Made by a program: the position numbers and the translations under genes | Source of the DNA: Plakobranchus ocellatus | Lineage: Eukaryota; Mollusca; Gastropoda; Plakobranchidae | Reading direction: 5' to 3' | Assembly (NCBI GenBank): GCA_019648995.1 | Contig: BLXT01006160.1 | Location: forward strand, 1,225,379 to 1,248,058 | DNA: 22,680 bases | Notes under the pieces: model-generated | Database searches by the model: none | Told to the model about the DNA's origin: nothing | Seen by the model: only the letters and a program-made list of their open reading frames with translations | In this document: one piece after another, positions 19,701-22,680 of the stretch | Position numbering within the stretch: the first letter of the stretch is position 1 | How the letters are laid out: every line of letters starts with the position of its first letter

Positions 19701-22444
19701 TGGCTTCAGCATGTATCTAGAAATTGGGGGAAGTCAAAGCATTCTACAATTACTTTTTATATTTTTTTTTGGATTAAGTCACTTATGAAGAAAACATATC
19801 AATAAGAAATAATCTTAAAAACTTAGTTAATTTTGCAAACTATGCCAAAACAAAATTTATAATAGTAAGAAGAAATATATCTTAAAGAACTGACTGATTT
19901 CTATTTTCATACTTTTCTTCTTTTGTACAGAAATCACACACAAAAAATGTCTTGAAAATCCTTTTGGTGGAGGTAAGTAATCTTCTCTTTTGCACACACA
20001 AGACAAGTTTTTATATAATGTAAAGCACAATAAAAAAATAAAAAACAAACATCTCAAAGCCTCAGTGTAAGTCGTCCAGCAATGATTACACTGCCACTAC
20101 AAAATGAAAACCTTTGTGATCCTTTCATATGAAATAGTCATTTGTTACAAATTACACACCAAGATCTAAAGTAAAAGAGTTGAAAAAAAGTGACAAAAAA
20201 ATCGCAACCAATATCAAATCCATATTAATGTAATCTCAAACAGATCTGTGCCAAAATTTTTTTCAAATATCTCCATCAGCTTTTTGTCTATCTTGAGTAA
20301 CATATCCGTTGGGCAATTGCTGAAAAATGATTAATTTCATATATTTAAAAAATCAATTATTATTTAAAAAATTAACTAAAAGAAACCATGCAATTTTTTA
20401 AAATACAAAAATTTAAATAACCCAACAGCAACAAAATCATAAAGATTGGGAGCTTTTATATATACATAACTATTTTCAATAATTGGACACGTCTTGTCTA
20501 GTCTTGTCTGATTTGTTTGAACAGCTCACATATATTCTTTGATAAGTTACTTACAATATTTTTCTTGTTTTGCTTTTTCCTTCCTCTTTGTCCCTCTTGG
20601 CTGTTTTCACAAAATTCCCTCGCAGCTCTTTCTCATGTCCCATACAGAACCTACATAAGTTTGTCTTTTAAACTCTCATGATCAATCACAGAGAAACAAG
20701 TTTACCTTTGTAGAGGAGATCCCACCAAAAAGAATCGTAGGCTTTTTCTTGACAGTGTAGTTTGTCTTGGCATCTAGTTGAAAGTTGAAAGCAGCATTCA
20801 CATATGCCACACATTGCTGTACAAAATAGAAGACAGTGTTAAGAAAATAAACCTTGCAAGTTATGATCTGATCAATTATTATTGATACAATTTAATTCAA
20901 ATTGGTTATCAAAATAAAGAAAGCCGCTAGGAATCAAATTTAATAACTTCTGGAAAATTCTGTTACAATCTCACAGACATTTCCCCTTCAGCTGATTGCT
21001 TGAATTGAATGATATATGTCTTTTTTTGTGTACTTTCCTCATTAAATTGCCTCAAGACATCAAAAAATTATTTCAGATCTTTGGTGAAGAGTTGGAAAGT
21101 GCTCATTAGACTAGATTTGACATAAGAAAAAAAAATACCCCCAAAGATACTAACAAATGAATGATTTAACATGTGGAGAATCTACAACTTGTAAATCAAG
21201 TTCAGGCTGTAACATAATGCAAAATTATAAAACAGCAGGCACAATTGAAGAAGTAAAATTATATGTCAAACTAAAGGAGGATTACCTGTAGACGCAGTCC
21301 CCTCTTGTAAGTCCTAATGTAAATATCCTGCGTGCCGTATGTTGGGAATTCAACAGCAGCAATAACTTTACCTTTCATGTCCATCTTCAAGAAGTCTGTC
21401 AAGCTTGTTTTAATCATATTTCCATCTCCATCATCTGTAATATATAACTCATATGTGAAAAAAAATCAGAAATAATATTGGAGTTGCTGGGAGAAAAAAT
21501 ATTCTAATACTTAAAGGATCAGAGAAGTGTTCTTGTAAAAGTGCTACAAACTAAAACTTAAACCCAATTACAAAGACAGGAGATGTAGAATCTGACAACA
21601 GAGATCATATACTAAAAATGATCACGTCAGTGGCAAATGTAATCCCTTAGATATTAAAAAATTGAATAAGTGGACTTACAGAGTTGATTAAAGCAATGAT
21701 TTTCAATTTTGAATGATAAACTCATTGTACTACACAGATGATTTAAAGTTTCTGGCCACTGTTGGACTGGTACAAGTAGATAGGGTGATAAGCCAAACTA
21801 ATCACCAAGCGAAAGGCTTGAATTCTCAATAGAAAGCCTTTCGTCAATCCCTGGCAATGTATTAATGCTAGTGCCACCAGCATGTCAATGTTGATTTTAT
21901 ATAAACAATTATAGCAAGCCAGGTGACCATTTCTGTTTGTGTACTTTGAGGTTCAGGCTTTAACAAAATGAATCCAAAGATTCAAAAGATGTTTTTGAAT
22001 AAAAGAAATGATTGGGAATGTAAAAAGCAAGAATTTCAAAATAAAAGCTGAGAACATTAAAAAAATGCGTTTAATAATAAAAATAGCTCCAAATCTTGGA
22101 ACAATACATAAAATGATGACTGTGCCCTAGAATGATAGTGTGGTTGATGATGATGAGGATGATATTGATGATAGTGGTGAAGGTAATGGTTAAAGAGAGG
22201 AAGAATTTAATGATGGAAGCATTGATTGTGACAGTACAAGGCTGTGCTGGTGATCATAATGAAAATCATAATGAGTTTTGTTAAAAAATAACTAAAATTG
22301 ATGTATTTAAAATGTAAATGATGGAATTCGCCAAAGCTCACATATGACAAGGGAAGATCCTATTGATTCAAACAGGAGGAAGATGTCTGAGGGGAAGTCT
22401 GGCTGCAAATATTTCAACATTAAGTTTCCTGCCCAGCATGCCAT
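2112..22444 (-). CDS. Aldehyde oxidase-like molybdenum hydroxylase gene, partial, 14 exons
   Basis: This is the only clear host gene. The exons, in transcript order, are 22444-22342, 21434-21286, 20816-20706, 19716-19650, 17802-17708, 16906-16748, 8113-7991, 7136-7035, 6418-6361, 5762-5613, 4894-4702, 3871-3767, 2596-2518 and 2223-2112. All introns are GT-AG and every phase matches, giving 1606 coding bases (535 codons plus one base) with no stop. The family oxidises aldehydes or purines at a molybdenum cofactor and passes electrons through iron-sulfur clusters to FAD. Residues 1 to about 175 match the second half of the FAD domain, 176-228 the linker, and 229-535 the molybdopterin domain, with STQ at about 425 and GGGFGGK at 446-452. 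Family members are about 1,300 residues long, so the N-terminal Fe-S domains and the C-terminal half are missing here. Ile453 replaces the Glu typical of xanthine dehydrogenase. The paralogue is not identified. Confidence 0.93.
2518..2596 (-). CDS. Oxidase exon m: molybdopterin domain
   Basis: One base completes a Leu codon, followed by 26 residues beginning PVKMHLDIHANMKMCGMRN. It aligns with the family segment R-P-V-R-x-x-L-D-R-N-E-D-M-x-x-x-G-x-R-H; the Arg of LDR is Ile here. The acceptor is ATCAG, the donor is ACT|GTAAGC, and the exon ends in phase 0. Confidence 0.92.
2597..3766 (-). other. Intron between exons l and m
   Basis: AT-rich intron without coding support. It contains a two-copy tandem duplication at 2783-2868 and a TCTAGATCTAGA stretch near 3388. 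Nothing else was recognised. Confidence 0.7.
2783..2868. repeat. Two-copy tandem duplication, ~42-45 bp unit
   Basis: TTAAGATAAGCTTTCTTATA at 2784 and TTAAGATAAGTTTCCCTATG at 2826 each start a copy that goes on through TCATCA and ATATMAGAAAA. The copies are about 80 percent alike by eye. Confidence 0.6.
3767..3871 (-). CDS. Oxidase exon l: molybdenum-binding GGGFGGK
   Basis: This exon encodes one base, 34 residues and two bases. It begins VTVETKRLGGGFGGKISQNF, with the invariant molybdopterin-binding GGGFGGK. The residue after the motif is Ile, where xanthine dehydrogenases have the purine-binding Glu (bovine Glu802) and vertebrate aldehyde oxidases have a hydrophobic residue. The acceptor is TTTCAG and the donor is CCT|GTGAGT. 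Confidence 0.96.
4109..4649. repeat. 39-bp minisatellite, ~13.9 copies
   Basis: Thirteen full units and a partial one lie in the intron between exons k and l. Each unit carries ACTCAGTTACCATGGGGTTG followed by a CAACCTTTCC or CAGCCTTTTC variant. Because 39 is a multiple of three and the unit is stop-free in all three plus frames and at least one minus frame, it creates long open frames (for example 4081-4704 on the plus strand, with repeat MGLQPFLTQYSVT). These are best explained as repeat artefacts. The order of the two variants shows local duplications of small blocks. Confidence 0.97.
4702..4894 (-). CDS. Oxidase exon k: molybdopterin domain, substrate-channel side
   Basis: The largest exon has two bases completing an Ala codon, 63 residues and two bases. 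It contains GQIECGEQYHFHMETQSALC, aligned with the family G-x-Q-E-H-F-Y-x-E-T-x-x, and IASTQ, whose Gln aligns with bovine XDH Gln767, a residue near the molybdenum. The acceptor is TTACAG and the donor is TCA|GTGAGT. A 39-bp minisatellite begins about 50 bases downstream of the donor in the adjacent intron. Confidence 0.95.
4895..5612 (-). other. Intron between exons j and k
   Basis: A 718-base AT-rich intron with no repeat or coding signal that I could recognise. A less AT-rich patch lies at 5105-5220, but no homology is evident. Confidence 0.7.
5613..5762 (-). CDS. Oxidase exon j: molybdopterin domain
   Basis: Two bases complete an Asp codon, followed by 49 residues (NRETATAAAEKVKITYKDVK through LVIGDAK) and one base. 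It matches the A-x-x-A-A-x-x-V-x-I-x-Y segment and the I-x-x-A-I-x-x-x-S-F segment of the family. The acceptor is TGCCAG and the donor is AAG|GTACCT. The plus-strand reading frames overlapping it are antisense shadows. Confidence 0.93.
5763..6360 (-). other. Intron between exons i and j
   Basis: A 598-base AT-rich intron with several A runs and a small palindrome (TGGAGTGAGCTCCA, near 6007). No gene was seen. Confidence 0.7.
6361..6418 (-). CDS. Oxidase exon i: molybdopterin domain, 58 bases
   Basis: The smallest exon encodes 19 residues (LLSSGPINYAGQPIGIIVA) plus one base. The YAGQPIGIIVA core is strongly conserved in aldehyde oxidases; xanthine dehydrogenases have a VGHIIGAVVA-type sequence here. 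The acceptor is ACCAG and the donor is CAG|GTAAGC. Confidence 0.92.
6419..7034 (-). other. Intron between exons h and i
   Basis: A 616-base intron with pyrimidine-rich stretches around 6633-6672. The plus-strand open frame at 6876-7145 runs antisense through exon h and is not supported as a gene. Confidence 0.7.
7035..7136 (-). CDS. Oxidase exon h: molybdopterin domain
   Basis: This exon encodes 34 codons, beginning EIPGVVAFLKASDIPAGG and ending GIYNNAVEE. It matches the family pattern in which M/V-P-G-V is followed by a D-x-P turn. The donor is GAG|GTCTGT; a second GT lies four bases further on, but using it would break the frame into exon i. Both ends are phase 0. Confidence 0.91.
7137..7990 (-). 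other. Intron between exons g and h
   Basis: An 854-base intron that carries the AAT microsatellite and a short CAT-repeat run near 7870. No coding exon was found. Confidence 0.7.
7622..7725. repeat. AAT/ATT trinucleotide microsatellite
   Basis: About 100 bases of nearly pure AAT repeats with three interruptions near the left end. It makes open frames of poly-Asn on the plus strand and poly-Leu on the minus strand, both artefacts. Confidence 0.98.
7991..8113 (-). CDS. Oxidase exon g: start of molybdopterin domain
   Basis: This exon encodes 41 codons, beginning TSGTAQFIDDLAGPPGMLFA and ending SLDSIDPTQAL. It aligns clearly with the family segment Q-A-S-G-E-A-x-Y-x-D-D through I-x-x-I-D-x-S-E-A-L. 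The acceptor is CCTCAG, the donor is CTG|GTCAGT, and both ends are phase 0. Confidence 0.93.
8114..9338 (-). other. Giant intron, first part (gene's 3' side)
   Basis: Very AT-rich sequence up to about 9035, with A and T runs and no coding signal. From 9045 to 9230 the base composition is more balanced and includes GCGACTGCGAGCG and three ATCGG-type motifs, but I cannot assign a function. Confidence 0.6.
9339..9573 (+). pseudogene. Unidentified small acidic ORF with a frame jump
   Basis: The ATG at 9339 opens 49 codons (stop at 9486-9488) with an acidic centre, YDSESEYSDPNDPEYDPKS. An A8 run at 9452-9459 lies inside it. Shifting frame there continues for about 37 more residues, with a basic Ser/Arg-rich part (ESRPRSQCTKSRSSRQ), to a stop ending at 9573. 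It looks like a single 80-90 residue reading frame broken by slippage in the A run, perhaps from a mobile element. No family is recognised and expression is unknown. Confidence 0.35.
9574..10944. other. Giant intron, middle part
   Basis: Mostly AT-rich sequence without a convincing gene. It contains a short tandem duplication (9729-9795) and one arm of a diverged inverted repeat (10731-10770). Minus-strand open frames at 10585-10826 cover that arm but are not recognisable. Confidence 0.55.
9729..9795. repeat. Two-copy tandem duplication, ~35 bp unit
   Basis: CCCCCAGTCTTCAG occurs twice, each time followed by a short stretch containing GTTAAG/GGCTTAATTG-like sequence. Confidence 0.6.
10945..11154 (-). 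CDS. Unidentified 69-residue ORF
   Basis: An ATG-to-stop frame begins MASLSASRKSAKAGLLNQLT and ends with an acidic PDLDLDLPAVS tail. The composition is protein-like, with a basic N-terminus, an aromatic centre (IYGLFYHYF) and an acidic tail. It lies opposite to and downstream of the small ORF at 9339 and shares the CTAGATCTAG-type DNA motif. No homologue is recognised. It may be an exon of a decayed mobile element or a chance frame. Confidence 0.3.
   Translation of the reverse strand: MASLSASRKSAKAGLLNQLTHLGMHGITSDEEIYGLFYHYFLSEASYCDKESSTQDKGPDLDLDLPAVS
11155..12960. other. Giant intron, part before the LINE
   Basis: No gene is supported. It holds the second arm of the diverged inverted repeat (11722-11763), a perfect CRE palindrome TGACGTCA at 11938-11945 with ATTGG/CCAAT at 11964-11968, and short minus-strand frames such as MTKRRRVQQEKLKRAEGSP beginning near 11816. 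The rest is AT-rich. Confidence 0.5.
12961..12969. repeat. Target-site duplication of the LINE, left copy
   Basis: AGTAGGCAT directly adjoins the GAAGAAGAAG 3' tail of the LINE. The identical nine bases recur at 15871-15879 at its 5' end. Confidence 0.8.
12978..13616 (-). pseudogene. LINE C-terminal region with duplicated module
   Basis: The open frame 13616-13404 (ending LLCGSECWMINKE...EAAEMWY) is the post-RT region. Beyond it, two consecutive copies of a C-terminal module are readable: one with SLLKTIRWRQLQLLGHI (about 13400-13298) and one with SLIKTTRQRQLQFLGHIC (about 13240-13130). The second is followed by LAITGRQTQ and a terminal W-x-x-M-N-I-N-V-W-S-G-R-G-T before the stop. In-frame stops break both copies. 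Confidence 0.85.
13113..13400. repeat. Tandem duplication inside the LINE, ~159 bp period
   Basis: CTACTGCRTTTRCYTTC followed by CCAGTGATTGCTWAG starts at 13113 and again at 13272. CAAATATGGCCTAAAARYTG also occurs in both copies. The copies have diverged substantially, so the duplication is old or was inherited by the element. Confidence 0.85.
13780..14439 (-). pseudogene. LINE reverse transcriptase domain
   Basis: The open frame at 14439-13948 holds the RT fingers and palm: LPKTPGATECEYHRTISLIN, PKQFGFMLDKGTRN and DLHLCFIDYSTAFEKVK. A frame change follows, then RRGGRQGCIMSPDLFNLY and the catalytic YADDAVLLAE. The FIDY and YADD aspartates are intact, but the domain is split by a frameshift and a stop. 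The region between the endonuclease and this domain (about 15170-14440) reads as linker in several broken frames. Confidence 0.93.
15435..15845 (-). pseudogene. LINE endonuclease N-terminal part, internally deleted
   Basis: This is a 136-codon open frame. KVATWNVRPPKRKAKNVIQE and LNILGLAEVRWKGTG match the start of the APE-type endonuclease, the Glu being a catalytic residue. The frame then jumps directly to KIIQVYAPTNDSEDV, so roughly 100 residues usual for the family are missing. After QKA the frame shifts; another frame continues with IMGDFNAKGG, and further on SYHIPVV appears where SDHxPVV is expected, so a catalytic Asp is replaced by Tyr. Confidence 0.9.
15871..15879. repeat. Target-site duplication of the LINE, right copy
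   Basis: AGTAGGCAT is identical to 12961-12969 and marks the 5' end of the minus-strand LINE insertion. Confidence 0.8.
15880..16747 (-). other. Giant intron, last part before exon f
   Basis: AT-rich intron with no coding or repeat signal beyond homopolymer runs near 16374-16400. Confidence 0.7.
16748..16906 (-). CDS. Oxidase exon f: linker into molybdopterin domain
   Basis: This exon encodes 53 codons from YVLDVCKVKASPAYVSGG to PMPKLSANYL. The first residues continue the FYK helix of exon e. The middle is the variable linker, and the KPMPKLSA ending is the conserved approach to the molybdopterin domain (family R/KPxPHLSA). Both ends are phase 0. The last residue before the junction is Leu where family members usually have Gln. 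The next intron is 8,634 bases long. Confidence 0.92.
16907..17707 (-). other. Intron between exons e and f
   Basis: An 801-base intron. It contains a diverged two-copy duplication of about 64 bases (CTCTCTACTTCGAATTATTG at 17155, CTCTCTATTTCAAATTATTG at 17219). No gene was seen. Confidence 0.65.
17708..17802 (-). CDS. Oxidase exon e: end of FAD domain
   Basis: Two bases complete a Gly codon, followed by 31 residues from ALATLEKELVPEPG to YRKALALSLFYK. The YRxxLALSLFYK ending is a family hallmark, equivalent to the FRxTLxLSFFFKFY sequence of xanthine dehydrogenases, and marks the last helix of the FAD domain. The acceptor is CGACAG and the donor is AAA|GTAATT. Confidence 0.92.
17803..18565 (-). 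other. Intron between exons d and e, left part
   Basis: A-rich sequence with a poly-C run followed by CA repeats (17921-17944) and a small CCTCAG-AGC-CTGAGG hairpin (18190-18204). The minus-strand open frame at 18141-18323 is not recognised. Confidence 0.65.
18566..18893. mobile_element. MITE-like element with 22-bp terminal inverted repeats
   Basis: The left arm (18566-18587, beginning AGCGTAGACCCACACTGGAG) is the exact reverse complement of the right arm (18872-18893). A shared CACTTGTC/GACTTGTC stretch extends the similarity inward. If the element is taken as GCGTAGAC...GTCTACGC, the flanks are TAA and TAG, close to the three-base TWA target of PIF/Harbinger elements; this assignment is tentative. 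The interior is less AT-rich than its surroundings. The plus-strand frame 18621-18938 reads through the right arm and is not a recognised transposase. Confidence 0.85.
19119..19363. mobile_element. MITE with 27-bp perfect terminal inverted repeats
   Basis: The left arm 19119-19145 (beginning CGTCATGGTGCTGCCAATAT) is the perfect reverse complement of the right arm 19337-19363. AGAT occurs immediately outside both ends (19115-19118 and 19364-19367), giving a clean 4-bp target-site duplication for a 245-bp element. The inner side of the right arm also forms an 11-bp perfect hairpin with its neighbour (19322-19344, TTGCCTAAGTC centre A). No open reading frame is inside, so it is non-autonomous. 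Confidence 0.93.
19650..19716 (-). CDS. Oxidase exon d: FAD domain, short exon
   Basis: This short exon encodes 22 residues, beginning IHAEATEQYLTGKALGDP and ending LTLK, plus the first base of a Gly codon. It corresponds to the family segment A-x-x-T-E-x-x-L-x-G-K. The acceptor is TTCTAG. The donor AAG|GTTTGT is weak but is the only one that keeps the phase to exon e. Confidence 0.86.
19717..20705 (-). other. Intron between exons c and d
   Basis: A 989-base AT-rich intron. Its minus-strand open frame (19857-20057) has no recognisable homology. Nothing else was seen. Confidence 0.7.
20706..20816 (-). CDS. Oxidase exon c: FAD domain
   Basis: This exon encodes exactly 37 codons, beginning QCVAYVNAAFNFQLDAK and ending TILFGGISSTK. 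It matches the family segment in which an A-x-V-x-x-A-F/M strand is followed by a stretch ending in a Gly-Gly turn. The acceptor is TACAG, the donor is AAG|GTAAAC, and both boundaries are phase 0. Confidence 0.9.
20817..21285 (-). other. Intron between exons b and c
   Basis: A 469-base AT-rich intron with no recognisable feature. Confidence 0.75.
21286..21434 (-). CDS. Oxidase exon b: FAD domain C-terminal subdomain start
   Basis: The exon carries two bases completing the split Tyr codon, then 49 residues from DGDGNMIKTS to TYKRGLRLQ. The KVIAAVEFP strand and the following RTYKR segment align with the family's IEIP...FKQASR region. The place where xanthine dehydrogenases carry FFxxYRKT, just before this strand, reads SLTDFLKMDMKGK instead. 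The acceptor is TTACAG and the donor is CAG|GTAATC; the exon ends in phase 0. Confidence 0.9.
21784..21843. repeat. Pair of adjacent hairpins
   Basis: GGTGAT...ATCACC (about 21784-21806) is followed directly by CGAAAGGCTT (21810-21819) and its exact complement AAGCCTTTCG (21834-21843). The second stem has a 14-base loop. It could be the remnant of a small foldback element; no function is claimed. Confidence 0.7.
22148..22190. repeat. Imperfect GAT microsatellite
   Basis: A run of GATGAT, GAGGAT, GATATT and GATGGT-type triplets, degraded by substitutions. Confidence 0.7.
22342..22444 (-). CDS. Oxidase exon a: FAD domain, GNLM segment
   Basis: This exon encodes 34 residues (MACWAGNLMLKYLQPDFPSD, then a hydrophobic stretch ending SSLVI) plus the first base of a Tyr codon. 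The WAGNLM...FPSD pattern fits the FAD-domain segment of invertebrate aldehyde oxidase-like proteins; xanthine dehydrogenases have a GGNIITASPISD-type sequence at the same place. The acceptor is CCAG and the donor is T|GTGAGC. It starts in phase 0 and ends in phase 1. The leading ATG is internal and not a start codon, because homologues continue upstream. Confidence 0.88.
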
Positions 22445-22610
22445 CTGGATATCATAAAGGAAAATATGAGATAGTACAATTATATTCCTAGGATTACACA
22501 GTAATAATTATGATACTTGTCTCAAATCATACATCCATAATTAGGTGGATTTTTTTCAGGTGCCAGTTAGACTGATTATATCAGTCTTTACATATGTATA
22601 GTCATCATCA

Positions 22611-22680
22611 TCAGGTGCCTTGCTTTACAGCGTTGGCGATCATGGTCCTCCACTTTTTCCTGTCCTTTGTCGCTTCTATT
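22611..22680 (-). pseudogene. 3' end of a second LINE, cut by the window edge
   Basis: On the minus strand the frame reads IEATKDRKKWRTMIANAVKQ-GT and then stop, a C-terminal ending typical of LINE proteins (W-x-x-M-I-x-x-V). It is followed by a tail of repeated TGA triplets (22601-22613). The ending differs from that of the LINE at 12970, so it is a different family or subfamily. Nothing more of it lies in the window. Confidence 0.8.

Larger units (their letters stand above)
21435..22341 (-). other. Intron between exons a and b
   Basis: A 907-base intron. It contains the hairpin at 21810-21843 and an imperfect GAT/GGT repeat at about 22145-22190. No coding signal was seen. Confidence 0.7.

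Overview
This window is AT-rich animal nuclear DNA. A split gene with GT-AG introns, several eukaryotic transposable elements, microsatellites and TCTAGATCTAG-type motifs point to an invertebrate. A gastropod mollusc is my best guess, but this is inferred from sequence style and family resemblance and was not tested. There are no operons, bacterial genes or CRISPR arrays.

One host gene occupies almost the whole window on the minus strand. Fourteen exons between 22444 and 2112 join in consistent phase into an open 535-codon fragment of a molybdenum hydroxylase (xanthine dehydrogenase/aldehyde oxidase family). They cover the second half of the FAD domain, the linker and the first part of the molybdopterin domain up to and beyond the GGGFGGK motif. 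The iron-sulfur domains lie beyond the right edge. The rest of the molybdopterin domain lies beyond the left edge or was not found in 1-2111. The residue equivalent to the xanthine-binding Glu802 of bovine XDH is Ile, and no FFxxYR NAD-loop motif is visible, so aldehyde oxidase-like is the better label.

Between the exons, from left to right: 1-2111 holds a candidate tRNA-derived SINE and unassigned sequence. Intron 3872-4701 holds a 39-bp minisatellite of about 14 copies. Intron 7137-7990 holds an AAT microsatellite. The 8.6-kb intron 8114-16747 falls at the boundary between the linker and the molybdopterin domain. It carries two unclassified small ORFs, a diverged inverted repeat and a decayed LINE (12970-15870) flanked by a 9-bp target-site duplication. 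Intron 17803-19649 carries two MITE-like elements, one with 27-bp perfect terminal inverted repeats and a 4-bp duplication. The right edge cuts through the 3' end of a second LINE.

The most noteworthy observations are the substrate-pocket substitution in the oxidase, the tandem duplication of the C-terminal module inside the LINE, the two MITEs with readable boundaries, and the minisatellite whose 13-codon unit is open in at least four reading frames. I found no convincing new biological system.
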